This document shows positions 8,898 through 19,025 of a stretch of DNA of 64,000 bases, in pieces. Source of the DNA: Vibrio albus. Lineage in GTDB: Bacteria; Pseudomonadota; Gammaproteobacteria; Enterobacterales; Vibrionaceae. Every line of letters starts with the position of its first letter. Within the stretch, counting starts at the first letter, position 1. The DNA is taken from the NCBI RefSeq assembly GCF_003144035.1, contig NZ_QFWT01000010.1:145921-209920 (forward strand), in the 5' to 3' direction. Both the position numbers and the translations under genes were made by a program. Below the pieces are notes generated by a model. It was not told where the DNA came from. It saw nothing but the letters and a program-made list of their open reading frames with translations, and did not search any database.

Positions 8898-11284
8898 TGC
8901 GGGAAATTACCTACCCTTCTCAAGTGACCCCCTCATCTCTTCATTCAGATGATGACAAAAGTCCGGGTTACGCTCGTCCCCATGAGAGTGCAGAAAAACA
9001 TACGACCGGAGAAGCACACTATGTCGATGACCTGGCCACACCTCCGGGTTGTCTGCATGGTGCTATCATTCTTAGTGAGATAAGCAAAGGGGAAGTAAAA
9101 ACCCTTGACCTTAGCGCTGTCGTTGCCGTTCCCGGGGTGGTCGCCGTTTACACCAATGAAGATATTCCCGGGCGTAAAGATATAGGAACCATTTATGAAG
9201 GCGACCCGCTATTGTGTGACGGAGAAGTTAAATTTCATCACCAGCCCATCGCTCTGGTAGTAGCCAATAGCCACCGGGTTGCATGGCAGGCAAGTCAGAA
9301 AGCACTTATTACCTATCAGGAAGAAAAGCCTGTTATCCACTTTGAGGATGCAAAAAAACAGTCCCCACTATTACCTTCGTCCCGGATAGGAACTCAGCTT
9401 ACTGACGCCGACTTTACCCTCGGGGAAATACAACATTCCGGTACCTTTTCAACTGGCGGACAAGAACATTTTTATCTCGAGGGACAAGTGGCATTAGCAG
9501 AAAATACAGAGGATGGCGGTATCTTCTTATATTCTTCCAGTCAGAATCCAACAGAAGTCCAGTTGAAGACCGCCCAGGTGCTGAACATACCGTATAACCT
9601 TGTGGTAACGGATACCCGGCGTATCGGCGGCGGATTTGGCGGAAAAGAGACCCAGTCAACCCAGTGGGCATGCCTTGCTGCCCTTGGAGCGTTTCTTAGC
9701 CAGCACCCTGTAAAACTTCGACTTCCACGGATGGTGGATATCACCTCAACCGGGAAACGGCACCCTTTTATTAGTGACTACAGACTCTCAGCACACCCCA
9801 GCGGGGAAATCCAAAGTATCCGGATTAACCTGCATGCCTTGTGCGGTTGCTCACCCGATTTGTCTCCGGCCATCGTCTCCCGGGCTATGTTTCATTGTGA
9901 TAATGCGTATTATCTCAACCGCTCTGAAGTCGTTGGTCATCACCTGAAAACTGATACGGTTTCCAACACCGCCTTTCGGGGGTTTGGTGGCCCTCAGGGG
10001 ACACTGGTGATAGAAAAAATCATGCAGGATTTAGGTATTCATCTTGGCATGGATTCGCTGGATATTCGTCTGAACAACCTCTACAGAAAAGGAAAAAATC
10101 ATACCCATTATGGTATGGAATTCAGCCAATACGACGATCTGCTTTCTCTGATTAAACGCCTTGAATCAGACTCGGACTATCGACAAAGACGCCGCGAGTG
10201 CCAACACTGGAACAAAAATAACGCAATCTTAAAAAAAGGACTGGCCTTAACCCCGGTTAAGTTTGGTATTTCCTTTACCACAAAGCATCTGAATCAGGCC
10301 GGAGCTCTGGTACACATTTATACTGACGGCAGTGTTATGGTCTCACAGGGTGGCGTGGAAATGGGTCAGGGGCTTTATACTAAAGTGCGTCAGGTCGTTG
10401 CCCGAACACTGGGGATTTCAACTGAGTTCGTCCGGGTAACATCAACCCGAACCGACAAAGTCCCAAACACGTCAGCGACTGCGGCATCATCCGGTTCAGA
10501 TCTGAATGGCATGGCGGCCTATCAGGCAGCAAGTACCATTAAAAAGCGGTTGCTGGCCTTCGCTCGTGAGCAATATCCGATAACGAACTCCCGAAATAAC
10601 AATGATCAGGCAACCCCATCCCCTGATTTGAGTGATGGAAAGCTGATATATGGCAATAACACCATCGACTGGCAAACCCTGATACAGGAAGCCTACCTCA
10701 ACCGGGTCTCACTTTCAGCGACAGGGTTTTATAAGACGCCAAAGCTCAATTATGACGAGCGCCGCTCTCAGGGCCGGCCATTTCTCTACTTTGCTCTTGG
10801 CGCAGCCTGCTCCGAGGTCACCATTGATACTCTGACGGGGGAACTGTGTGTTGATCGGGTCGATATCCTGCATGATGCCGGAAACAGTTTAAATCCAGCG
10901 ATAGACATTGGTCAGATAGAAGGTGCGTTTATTCAGGGATTAGGCTGGCTGACGTGTGAAGAAGTCATCTGGAACGAAAAAGACGGCGCACTGCTCAGTC
11001 AATCACCGATGAACTACAAAATCCCAACCATCGGTGATTACCCTAAGCAAATGAATATTTCCTTGTTTGACAAAATGAATCCGGAAAATACCATCTTTCA
11101 CTCTAAAGGCGTTGGTGAACCCCCATTTCTACACGCTATCAGTGTTTGGTGTGCAATCTATGATGCCGTCGCATCCATCAGCGGGCATAAAGTTATCCCG
11201 ACATTGAATGCTCCTGCAACGGGAGAACATATTCTGACCGCCTGTATTAACCAAAGACCGGAAATAGAAAGACATGATAACTAG
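8897..11284 (+). CDS. xdhB: Xanthine dehydrogenase-type molybdopterin-binding large subunit
   Basis: The 795-residue protein has the a/b hammerhead domain at the N-terminus and the molybdopterin domains after it. GGFGGKE at about 245, RGFGGPQ at about 362, and GVGEPPF near 740, whose Glu matches the catalytic glutamate of the xanthine oxidase family, are all visible. It hydroxylates xanthine/hypoxanthine or a related heterocycle. The gene overlaps xdhA by one base and xdhC by eleven. Substrate specificity within the family cannot be fixed by eye, but an xdhABC order argues for purines. Confidence 0.93.
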   Translation: MREITYPSQVTPSSLHSDDDKSPGYARPHESAEKHTTGEAHYVDDLATPPGCLHGAIILSEISKGEVKTLDLSAVVAVPGVVAVYTNEDIPGRKDIGTIYEGDPLLCDGEVKFHHQPIALVVANSHRVAWQASQKALITYQEEKPVIHFEDAKKQSPLLPSSRIGTQLTDADFTLGEIQHSGTFSTGGQEHFYLEGQVALAENTEDGGIFLYSSSQNPTEVQLKTAQVLNIPYNLVVTDTRRIGGGFGGKETQSTQWACLAALGAFLSQHPVKLRLPRMVDITSTGKRHPFISDYRLSAHPSGEIQSIRINLHALCGCSPDLSPAIVSRAMFHCDNAYYLNRSEVVGHHLKTDTVSNTAFRGFGGPQGTLVIEKIMQDLGIHLGMDSLDIRLNNLYRKGKNHTHYGMEFSQYDDLLSLIKRLESDSDYRQRRRECQHWNKNNAILKKGLALTPVKFGISFTTKHLNQAGALVHIYTDGSVMVSQGGVEMGQGLYTKVRQVVARTLGISTEFVRVTSTRTDKVPNTSATAASSGSDLNGMAAYQAASTIKKRLLAFAREQYPITNSRNNNDQATPSPDLSDGKLIYGNNTIDWQTLIQEAYLNRVSLSATGFYKTPKLNYDERRSQGRPFLYFALGAACSEVTIDTLTGELCVDRVDILHDAGNSLNPAIDIGQIEGAFIQGLGWLTCEEVIWNEKDGALLSQSPMNYKIPTIGDYPKQMNISLFDKMNPENTIFHSKGVGEPPFLHAISVWCAIYDAVASISGHKVIPTLNAPATGEHILTACINQRPEIERHDN

Positions 11285-12089
11285 CTCAGAAAATTTAACA
11301 GAAAATAATTGGAGTGCGGCCTGCTATTCTCTTGAACAACGGGGTGAAGCCTACTGCCTGGCGACCCTAATTTCCCGGTCAGGTTCAGCACCAGCCAATA
11401 TTGGAGCAAAAATGGTGATCACTCAGACTCATCAGTCTGGCACATTAGGGGGCGGCAACCTGGAGCATCAGGTAACAACAATGGCCCGTAAAGCGCTGAC
11501 AGAGGAAACGCCACACATTGATATTCATCCTTTCTCTTTATCCGGAAAGTCCGCACAACATTGCGGTGGCTCAGTGAAAATCATGTTTGAATACCGCAAT
11601 GTTCACCTTCCCAAAGTCGTCATATTCGGTGCTGGTCACGTCTGTCAGGCACTTTGCTCTATTCTTAAAAATTTGCCATGTAATACAATGGTTGTTGATA
11701 CCCGTCAACACTGGCTGGATCAGCTTCCGACTCAGCAAATTCAGACCTCTTTACAAAGCGATCCGGTAGCCCTACTCCCTTCCCTGCCAGACAAGGCATA
11801 TATTCTTATCATGACCCAGAGCCATGACCTGGATTTTGAGGTTGTTCACCATGCGCTTGAACATCAAAGGTTTTCTTATGTAGGGATGATCGGTTCTCTT
11901 TCGAAGAAAAAAGTCGTAGAGCGGAAGCTAAAAGAACAGCTTTCAGATCCAAGGTTGTCAGAGAGGCTGACCTGTCCAATAGGGAAAGCTGATATTCCTG
12001 GGAAATTGCCCATGGAGATTGCCGTCTCTGTTGCTGCAGAATTGCTCCACCTTTTTTCTAAATCCAAAGAAAACTCATCCCATGTTTGA
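11274..12089 (+). CDS. xdhC: XdhC-type molybdenum cofactor accessory protein
   Basis: The 271-residue protein has the XdhC N-terminal block (CLATLISRSGSAPANIGAKM, GTLGGGNLEH, with CGG near residue 93) and a C-terminal Rossmann-like domain (VVIFGAGHVCQAL). XdhC binds the molybdenum cofactor, supports its sulfuration and inserts it in XdhB. It is not part of the mature enzyme. It overlaps xdhB by eleven bases and ends the operon. Confidence 0.92.
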   Translation: MITSSENLTENNWSAACYSLEQRGEAYCLATLISRSGSAPANIGAKMVITQTHQSGTLGGGNLEHQVTTMARKALTEETPHIDIHPFSLSGKSAQHCGGSVKIMFEYRNVHLPKVVIFGAGHVCQALCSILKNLPCNTMVVDTRQHWLDQLPTQQIQTSLQSDPVALLPSLPDKAYILIMTQSHDLDFEVVHHALEHQRFSYVGMIGSLSKKKVVERKLKEQLSDPRLSERLTCPIGKADIPGKLPMEIAVSVAAELLHLFSKSKENSSHV

Positions 12090-12479
12090 AGCGCATTTAC
12101 CTCCTTCTTGTGCCTTTTACTAAAATTAAAATGCCGAAAATCAGTAAATACTAACAGATAATATAGATCTTTTAATTCTCTCTTTATATATCTCTTGTCT
12201 GGTTAATATCTACACTTAAATTTAGAGCTAACAACCTAAAATACACTAAAATTTCAATTTGACACCAGATATAAACATCTGATTACAAAATACTACTTTT
12301 ACCTTACTTATTAGCACATTACACAATAAGTGATCTTGGTTCAGTTTTTGTTGTGTATGCTAAATGTAACGTCAAATCAACACTTGTTAGCATTAATTAT
12401 ATTATTAATACTATTTCATAATAACAATGATAATAAAATGACATAAAGATAAATAATATACAACGAGGCCAGGTCGACC
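12090..12479. other. AT-rich intergenic region of 390 bases
   Basis: No open frame of note. It contains a short inverted repeat (ATGCTAA at 12357-12363, TTAGCAT at 12387-12393) and AT-rich runs before the chemoreceptor gene, so it probably carries that operon's promoter. No terminator hairpin for xdhC was seen. Confidence 0.5.
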
Positions 12480-14429
12480 ATGTTTAAAGACTTAAAATTA
12501 GGTGTAAAAATCAGTGCGGGGTTTGCTTTAATTTTAGCATTACTTTCAATTGTTATAACAATCAGTATGTTAGCTCTTAATGACAGTGATAAAGGAGTTA
12601 CTCTATATCGCTCTCTCAGCCAACATACCAATCTATTAGGAAAAGTTCAGGCGAATATGCTAATGGTTCGCATGAATATGAAAGATTATCTCATAACACA
12701 AGATAAAGAAGATCTAAAACTGTTTTCAAGCTATCTTTCCACCATGAAATCTGAACTACAGGATGTCAGAACAAAGGTCGAAAACAAAGAACAAAAATTA
12801 CTATTATCAGATATCCACTCGTCTATTGAGGCCTATGATAACGCATTCCATTCTGTCATTAAATTAATAGACCAACAGAATAATATTCACGATAACCAAC
12901 TGGTTCCTAGTGGTGGATTAATGTACAAAACCATTAATGATATTATTAGCTCAACCTATCAGTCTGACAGCAATGATATTATCTATCAGGCAACTTTTGT
13001 TCGGGAAAAAATGCTACACGGTCGTTTGTTTGTGGTTAAATTTTTACAGTCAAATAAAGAAAGTGACTTTAAAATAGCCCTTAACAATATCAATTCCGAG
13101 CTAGGAAAAGAAATAAAAGCCCTTAACGAAAAAATAAACGACAACGATCTGCAAGACTTACTCGACCAGTTTAAGCAAGCAAATAAACATTACATTCAGG
13201 GTATGCATGATTTTTACAATATAACAAAAGAAAGAAATCATATCGTTACCGACACCCTGGACGTCATCGGTCCAAAGATCGCCGAAGAGGTTGAGAGTGT
13301 TAAACTATCCATGATGAAAGAACAGAACGCTATTGGCTCCGAACTGAAATCAAAAACAAATAACAGCGTACATCTCACACTTGGGCTGTCCGTTATCGCC
13401 ATTCTTATGGGTATCGGTGCTGCTTATCTTCTGACTATCTATATTACTAAACCCATTCATAAAGCGGTAGGGCTGGCCAATCAGCTAGCACAAGGTGACT
13501 TAACAATAAATGTGGGTACCACAAGTAAAGATGAAACTGGGTTATTACTAGGTGCAATTCAAAATACAGCTACCAATTTAAAGCAGATGGTTACGACTAT
13601 CTCAAAAGCGAGTATTGAACTTGCTACCGCTTCTGAAGAGTTAGCAACAGTGACCGAGCAAACGTCTCAAGGTATTGCAAAGCAGGAACAAGAAACCGAC
13701 ATGGTCGCGACAGCCATGACGGAAATGACAACAACCGTTCACGATGTCGCTGGCAACGCTTCCAGTGCGGCCGATGCCGCTAATCAGGCCGATCAGAAAG
13801 CCCTGGCAGGGACAGAAACAGTTGACCTGGCTATTAGTCTAATTACCTCGTTGTCCGAAAATGTTAACCACTCATCTGAAAAACTCAATGAAGTGCAACG
13901 CGAAGTGATTAATATAGGCAGCATTCTGGACGTTATAAGAGACATCTCAGAACAAACGAATCTTTTAGCACTAAACGCAGCCATTGAAGCCGCCCGGGCG
14001 GGCGAACAAGGTCGCGGTTTTGCCGTTGTTGCCGATGAGGTCCGAAACCTGGCCGCAAGAACTCACAACTCAACATCCGAAATTCAAAATATAATTGAAG
14101 TACTGAACGTGAGTACCCAAAGCACTGTTGAAGTGATGGATCAGGGTAAAAATCAAGCTAACGAGTGCGTAGAGCAAGCCAGCAATGTCAGTGCGGCGCT
14201 TCAGGCTATCGCAGAATCAATTACTGTGATTAATGATATGAATATGCAGATTGCCAGTGCATCTGAACAGCAAAGTACCGTAGCAGAGGATATAAACCAG
14301 AACATTGTCAATGTAAAAAACATTGCGGAAGAAAATACTGTCGCATCGGATCAGACACGTAGTTCAAGCTATGAAATAGCACGCCTTGCCGATGACTTAA
14401 ATCAACTCGTCGTTCAGTTCAGAGTATAG
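12480..14429 (+). CDS. Methyl-accepting chemotaxis protein with large helical sensor domain
   Basis: The 649-residue receptor has TM1 at about 10-33, a long mostly helical periplasmic region of about 260 residues that resembles paired four-helix bundles (HBM type) rather than a Cache fold, TM2 near 297-320, HAMP, and a signalling domain with the conserved hairpin tip [20 protein letters not shown] near 490. It should signal to CheA/CheW at the cell pole. Seventeen bases separate it from the hemerythrin-EAL gene, so the two are probably cotranscribed. Confidence 0.93.
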   Translation: MFKDLKLGVKISAGFALILALLSIVITISMLALNDSDKGVTLYRSLSQHTNLLGKVQANMLMVRMNMKDYLITQDKEDLKLFSSYLSTMKSELQDVRTKVENKEQKLLLSDIHSSIEAYDNAFHSVIKLIDQQNNIHDNQLVPSGGLMYKTINDIISSTYQSDSNDIIYQATFVREKMLHGRLFVVKFLQSNKESDFKIALNNINSELGKEIKALNEKINDNDLQDLLDQFKQANKHYIQGMHDFYNITKERNHIVTDTLDVIGPKIAEEVESVKLSMMKEQNAIGSELKSKTNNSVHLTLGLSVIAILMGIGAAYLLTIYITKPIHKAVGLANQLAQGDLTINVGTTSKDETGLLLGAIQNTATNLKQMVTTISKASIELATASEELATVTEQTSQGIAKQEQETDMVATAMTEMTTTVHDVAGNASSAADAANQADQKALAGTETVDLAISLITSLSENVNHSSEKLNEVQREVINIGSILDVIRDISEQTNLLALNAAIEAARAGEQGRGFAVVADEVRNLAARTHNSTSEIQNIIEVLNVSTQSTVEVMDQGKNQANECVEQASNVSAALQAIAESITVINDMNMQIASASEQQSTVAEDINQNIVNVKNIAEENTVASDQTRSSSYEIARLADDLNQLVVQFRV

Positions 14430-14446
14430 TCTCCACAAAGGTTAAT

Positions 14447-15805
14447 ATGATGACTGAATACCATACAGATATTTTCCCATGGCATGATAGTTTTAATATT
14501 GGCGTAACTGAAATAGATCAACAACACAGAAAATTAGTTGATCTTCTTAACCAGGCCGCCAACAGGCTCATTCTGCAACATTCAGATATTGAACCAAAAA
14601 CATTAATTAATGAGTTACTCAATTATGCAGAATATCACTTTAAAACTGAAGATGATTACTGGAATGTCATGTTATCTGACTCCCCTCTGGTAAAAGAACA
14701 TAAAAGTAGCCATGATGATTTTATTCAGTACATGAATGAAGTAAGAGCTAATATAGGTATTTGCCCTAATGACCAATTGTTCGAAGACCTGTTTTCTTTT
14801 CTTGTTCACTGGTTAGCCACACATCTTCTGGAAAAAGATAAACATATGGCTCTGCAAGTAGAAGCCGTTCGTAATAATTTGGTGCCTGAAGAAAGAGAGG
14901 CATGGGTTGATTCACAATTGCAGACGCGTTATCAATCCATTATCAGTGTTGTTCTTAGTGCTTATCGTCGACTTTCTTTAAGTACAGTTCATCTTATGCG
15001 TGAGATCAAAACCAGAAAAGAAAGTGAGAAAAAAATTGCCAATTTTACACAGTTAGAGTCGGAACTTCATTCAGCGATCAATGGACAGCATTTTGAGCTT
15101 TATTATCAACCTCAAGTCAATCAGTGTAATCAAGTTATTGGTGCCGAAGCCCTTATTCGCTGGGTACACCCAATAAATGGAATTATAGGTCCAAACCGTT
15201 TTATCCCTATTGCTGAAGAAACAGGGTTGATTGTACCAATTGGGAACTGGGTACTGGAAACGGCTTGCAAGCAATTAGTACAATGGCGAGAAAAAGAGCA
15301 GACCAAGCACTTATCACTCTCTGTTAATGTCAGTTATAAACAATTTTGTCAGTCAAGTTTTGTTGCTAATGTTCTGCATCTAATAGAAAAATATGATATC
15401 CAAAGTGGAAAGCTTAAAATTGAAATAACAGAAACGACACTTGTTGATGATATCGAGTTAGCGATTTCTCACATGGATAAGTTGAAATGTTTTGGTGTAT
15501 CTTTTTCTCTTGACGATTTCGGAACGGGTTATTCATCTCTTAAGTACCTGAAACAGTTGCCTTTATGTCAGTTAAAAATCGACAAGTCATTTATTAGCGA
15601 CCTAGAAACGGATAAAAATGACCAGTCAATAGTCAAAATGATAATAGGAATGGCCCATGCGTTAGGGTTAAATGTTATTGCTGAGGGCGTTGAAACACAG
15701 GAGCAGATAAGTTATCTGAAAAGTGAGGGCTGCTTATCCTACCAAGGTTATTTTTACAGCAAACCCACTCCCATTAAGGAATTTGAAAAGTATTTAGAAA
15801 ACTAG
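14447..15805 (+). CDS. Bacteriohemerythrin-EAL fusion, predicted oxygen- or NO-responsive c-di-GMP phosphodiesterase
   Basis: Translation starts at ATG 14447 behind AAAGG (a second ATG follows directly). Residues 1-135 form a hemerythrin domain with the ordered ligands: WHDSF, QQHRKL, HFKTED, HKSSH and HWLATHLLEKDKH, giving a non-heme diiron site that binds O2 or NO. Residues about 205-445 form an EAL domain keeping EALIRW, ETTLVDD, LDDFGTGYSSL, KIDKSF and AEGVET, so phosphodiesterase activity is expected. There is no GGDEF domain and no membrane segment. It is a soluble sensor-effector cotranscribed with the preceding MCP. Confidence 0.93.
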   Translation: MMTEYHTDIFPWHDSFNIGVTEIDQQHRKLVDLLNQAANRLILQHSDIEPKTLINELLNYAEYHFKTEDDYWNVMLSDSPLVKEHKSSHDDFIQYMNEVRANIGICPNDQLFEDLFSFLVHWLATHLLEKDKHMALQVEAVRNNLVPEEREAWVDSQLQTRYQSIISVVLSAYRRLSLSTVHLMREIKTRKESEKKIANFTQLESELHSAINGQHFELYYQPQVNQCNQVIGAEALIRWVHPINGIIGPNRFIPIAEETGLIVPIGNWVLETACKQLVQWREKEQTKHLSLSVNVSYKQFCQSSFVANVLHLIEKYDIQSGKLKIEITETTLVDDIELAISHMDKLKCFGVSFSLDDFGTGYSSLKYLKQLPLCQLKIDKSFISDLETDKNDQSIVKMIIGMAHALGLNVIAEGVETQEQISYLKSEGCLSYQGYFYSKPTPIKEFEKYLEN

Positions 15806-15808
15806 CCA

Positions 15809-15910
15809 AACCAAGTACTATCGAATGAGAGTTAATACCGATACGACTAATTATGTGAGCCGATTAAGTATCATTGGTATCGTCATTAACCTTATTTGAT
15901 AGTACTGGTT
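15809..15910. repeat. 102-bp imperfect palindromic element
   Basis: The outer arms AACCAAGTACTATC (15809-15822) and GATAGTACTGGTT (15898-15910) are inverted copies with a one-base difference. Inner arms (GTTAAT plus CGATAC at 15831-15844, matched at 15878-15890) continue the pairing. The whole element folds into one long hairpin between two convergent genes. It could be a MITE-like intergenic repeat or a bidirectional terminator. Confidence 0.7.
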
Positions 15911-15931
15911 GTATTTTATACGTAATGAACG

Positions 15932-16168
15932 CTAACCATTATCAGCACCAGACCACTTAATGATAGCCCTAACATTCATTCCACAAAGAATAATGTTAGC
16001 AATGATCATTGCAATACTGCCCGTTAAATAACCAACGGCTACCCAGGCTGCATTAGCAAATGTCATTAAAACAAAGCCTATTTTATTCTTATTCCCTATC
16101 TCCCAAATCCCCCAGAAAGTCAGAGCAACCGCAAGCCAGTCAGTACCGTAATATTGAAAATAATCCAT
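15932..16168 (-). CDS. Small three-helix membrane protein
   Basis: The 78-residue protein starts at 16168 behind a GGAG/AGGA ribosome site. Three hydrophobic segments are visible (about 11-24, 31-50, 53-70) with the pattern GYLTGSIAMIIANIILCGMNVRAIIKW. This resembles half-size transporters of the PnuC/SemiSWEET kind, but similarity is too short for a firm call. Function unknown. Confidence 0.6.
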   Translation of the reverse strand: MDYFQYYGTDWLAVALTFWGIWEIGNKNKIGFVLMTFANAAWVAVGYLTGSIAMIIANIILCGMNVRAIIKWSGADNG

Positions 16169-16250
16169 ATTTCCTACTCCATATAAAGATCAGAAAATCA
16201 ATCTGGCAACTGACTTACGAATCGCTCCCCACTCGGATGAGGTTTACAGA

Positions 16251-17726
16251 TCAGAACCGGCTTTTCGCGTGCTGATACAACTCCTCATATTCCACCGCAG
16301 TATGGTGCCACGAAAAATCTATCTTCATGCCATTGGTCGCCATTTTCTCAATGGCCGCTTTGTCATGGTGATAAATAAGCCCCGCCCATCTCATGGTGCC
16401 GCGCAATGCGTCCGGATACAGGTCATAAAACTTAAACCCGGTCGCCTTATTGATGTTACTGGCCGAATAGTTGTTGACTGTATCTTCAAGGCCACCTGTT
16501 GAACGTACAATCGGTATCGTGCCATACCTCATACTGTACATCTGATTCAGACCACATGGTTCATATCTGGATGGCATTACAAAGAAATCAGCTCCGGCTT
16601 CCACCATATGTGCCAGCTTATTACTGTAACCGATATAGCAGCCAAACTTACCTGGATAAATTCGGGAATAATTTGATAACGCCTCTTCCTGCCACTGCTC
16701 ACCCGAACCGACAACGACGAACTGAACATTATCTTCTTTCAGCATTTCATCAATGCATTCGATAAAAACATCGAGACCTTTCTGATCAGCCAGTCGCGAT
16801 ACCACGCCATAAACCGGAACATCAGCCTTGACGTCTAAACCAAACTCTTCCTGCAAGGCAGCTTTACATACAGCCTTGCCAGCAAGCTCAGTAAGAGAAT
16901 AATTTTCGGGGATCAACTCGTCGGTTTCGGGGTTCCACTCATGGATATCAATACCATTAAGAATACCGCGCAACTTACCCTGTACCGCCCGGTGCTGCAG
17001 TGAATTTTGCAGACCAAAGCCATACTCGCGAGATAAAATTTCCTCCGCATACGTCGGACTCACCGTTGTCACTATATCCGCTGTCAGCACCCCTGCTTTC
17101 AGGAAGTTCATCTGATCATAAAACTCCAGACACTGGAAGTTGAAGTAATCCCAGCCCAGCCCTGTCCAGTACAGATTAGATTTATTAAACACACCCTGAT
17201 AGCCGATATTGTGGATGGTCATAACAGACTTAGTATTGGCAAAGTTATCAAATGAATCATACAGATGACTTTTCAGATAGACATTACATAAAGCGGTATG
17301 CCAGTCGTTAGCATGTAACACATCGGCTTCAATGTCCAATGCCAGCACAGCCTGCATGATCGCGCGGCTCAGGAAGATAAAACGCTCTGCATTATCTGAA
17401 TATTCACTTCCGCCCCAGTCATACAGCTTAGGACGATCAAAGTATCGATCACACTCAATAAAGTAAAATGAAAGGTTTTCGTTGATCTTGTGCTGCCTGA
17501 TACGAGCCCATTGTTCATTCCCGTCCCCCAGTGGGACGCCAAGCAGATCGTACACTAGCTCTGTATCAGCACACTTTTCTCCCATCACCTGAGGATAATA
17601 GGGCATGAATACCGATACATTATGCCCATTTTCAGCCAGCGCGTAAGGTAAGGAGTAGGATACATCAGCAAGTCCACCTGTTTTAGCATATGGTGCTGCT
17701 TCACTCGTTGCCCAGACTATATTCAT
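16251..17726 (-). CDS. glgA: Glycogen (starch) synthase, ADP-glucose type
   Basis: The 491-residue glycosyltransferase family 5 protein has the ADP-glucose binding motif KTGGL at residues 15-19, the HNIGYQG block, and the C-terminal nucleotide-sugar block PSRYEPCGLNQMYSMRYGTIPIVRSTGGLEDTV. It extends alpha-1,4-glucan chains for glycogen storage. The gene stands alone, without glgC or glgB beside it, which is seen in vibrios. Start 17726 has an AGGG ribosome site. Confidence 0.95.
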   Translation of the reverse strand: MNIVWATSEAAPYAKTGGLADVSYSLPYALAENGHNVSVFMPYYPQVMGEKCADTELVYDLLGVPLGDGNEQWARIRQHKINENLSFYFIECDRYFDRPKLYDWGGSEYSDNAERFIFLSRAIMQAVLALDIEADVLHANDWHTALCNVYLKSHLYDSFDNFANTKSVMTIHNIGYQGVFNKSNLYWTGLGWDYFNFQCLEFYDQMNFLKAGVLTADIVTTVSPTYAEEILSREYGFGLQNSLQHRAVQGKLRGILNGIDIHEWNPETDELIPENYSLTELAGKAVCKAALQEEFGLDVKADVPVYGVVSRLADQKGLDVFIECIDEMLKEDNVQFVVVGSGEQWQEEALSNYSRIYPGKFGCYIGYSNKLAHMVEAGADFFVMPSRYEPCGLNQMYSMRYGTIPIVRSTGGLEDTVNNYSASNINKATGFKFYDLYPDALRGTMRWAGLIYHHDKAAIEKMATNGMKIDFSWHHTAVEYEELYQHAKSRF

Positions 17727-17893
17727 TATCTAATCCCTCAAATATTAATTATATGTATTATGTAAAGCGCTTCTACGGAAAATGCTCAACTGTTCTTAAC
17801 GTTGGTTTTATATATTTATATAATATACAGGATATCACATGGTAATCAGTGACTTCAGATAGAAAAATTTTATATCGCCTGGCCTATTCGTCT

Positions 17894-18211
17894 TTATGGC
17901 TGATAGAAAACCGCTAGCCATATTGTTATTTCATTGCACGCCGTCTCTTTAACTTTATGTTTTTCATGTGGCGGAATGTTAAGATGATCCCCGGGATACA
18001 GGGTAATCACCCGCCCGCCCTCAAACTCGATACAGCCATGACCAGACAAGACTAACACCCATTCATTTTCATCTTGATCATACCAGCCGTTATCCGGAGA
18101 AGTATGCCCGTGGGATATAATGCGTTCTATTCTCATTTTTTCAGAAGAAAGAATATCTTCGAATATTTCTTCCGGTAAATTATCTGGAATATTTGAAAAA
18201 AGGTTCACCAT
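17894..18211 (-). CDS. Small single-domain cupin protein
   Basis: The frame can extend to a TTG at 18223, but ATG 18211 follows GGAG at good spacing and gives a 105-residue protein starting MVNLFSNIP. A single cupin barrel is readable: ENEWVLVLSGHGCIEFEGG (motif 1) and YPGDHLNIPPHEKHKV (motif 2), with histidines suited to a metal site. Such proteins are often annotated as cupin or cytoplasmic phosphomannose isomerase-like. The substrate is unknown. It lies 35 bases downstream of the DUF4336 gene and may be its operon partner. Confidence 0.8.
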   Translation of the reverse strand: MVNLFSNIPDNLPEEIFEDILSSEKMRIERIISHGHTSPDNGWYDQDENEWVLVLSGHGCIEFEGGRVITLYPGDHLNIPPHEKHKVKETACNEITIWLAVFYQP

Positions 18212-18246
18212 CAGTTTCTCCAAGAGCCTATATTACTAAAGCGTAT

Positions 18247-18951
18247 TTATCTCTCATTGCTCTGGTAATTTAACCAGCCAAACGATCGATGTAAAAACGT
18301 CATCGCACCGGTGTTAATCAAGTTTCCATGCGCCAAAATAATCCGCTCTGGTTTCCAGCCCAATATTTTAGCGTAATGCTTCCGGGCTTCTTTTTTGTGA
18401 AAAAGAAAACTCATACGCCAATCAATCGGCATTTTACCATTCGGAGCCAAAATACCGGTGCATCTGGCCAGTAAACGCTGAGTTGGGGTAAAGTCCGAGG
18501 GTGGAAAGTTCTCAATCAAATCCGTAACAATTAACGAACCTGACTGATTATGCATAAAAACACATTCCTCCATAAGTGGAGAACCGGTAAATAGAAGCTG
18601 CGTAACCTCAGGCTCCCATGGGTAATTGCCCTCTGTAAGTAACTCTCCGGCGAAATTCAGATCATTACGTTTTTTGATCACTTCTGCCGTACCGTAGCTT
18701 GCGGCATCCGGATAGTGCTCCTGCCATTCTTTTAAAAATAGGTGGTGCAGATGGTTTGGTGCAATCAAATATTTCACGGTGCCTAATGAGTGGATGTGGG
18801 ACTTCAATTCTGAAGTCAGTTCAATCGGGCTATGTACCCATAATTCATTTTCTCTCAAACGAATCACTGTCATTCTGGTCGTAAAAGGGAGTGTCAAAAA
18901 TGGCACTGCCTTTCCATCAAACACCCAGATATTTGCGCTAATTTCTACCAT
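18247..18951 (-). CDS. DUF4336 protein (metallo-beta-lactamase-like fold)
   Basis: The 234-residue protein starts behind AGGTGG. The order IWVFDGKAVPFLTLPFTTRMTVIRL, VKYLIAPNHLHHLFLKEW, and AHGNLI near the C-terminus matches the DUF4336 family, which keeps a beta-lactamase-like layout with an HLHH cluster where the HxHxDH metal motif would be. Biochemical function is not established. It probably shares a transcript with the downstream cupin. Confidence 0.8.
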   Translation of the reverse strand: MVEISANIWVFDGKAVPFLTLPFTTRMTVIRLRENELWVHSPIELTSELKSHIHSLGTVKYLIAPNHLHHLFLKEWQEHYPDAASYGTAEVIKKRNDLNFAGELLTEGNYPWEPEVTQLLFTGSPLMEECVFMHNQSGSLIVTDLIENFPPSDFTPTQRLLARCTGILAPNGKMPIDWRMSFLFHKKEARKHYAKILGWKPERIILAHGNLINTGAMTFLHRSFGWLNYQSNER

Positions 18952-19025
18952 GATACTGCCACCTGAATTATTTAAGCTGATTTGATATACAACGTTTACA
19001 AGTTAGACAATATCACAATATGAAA

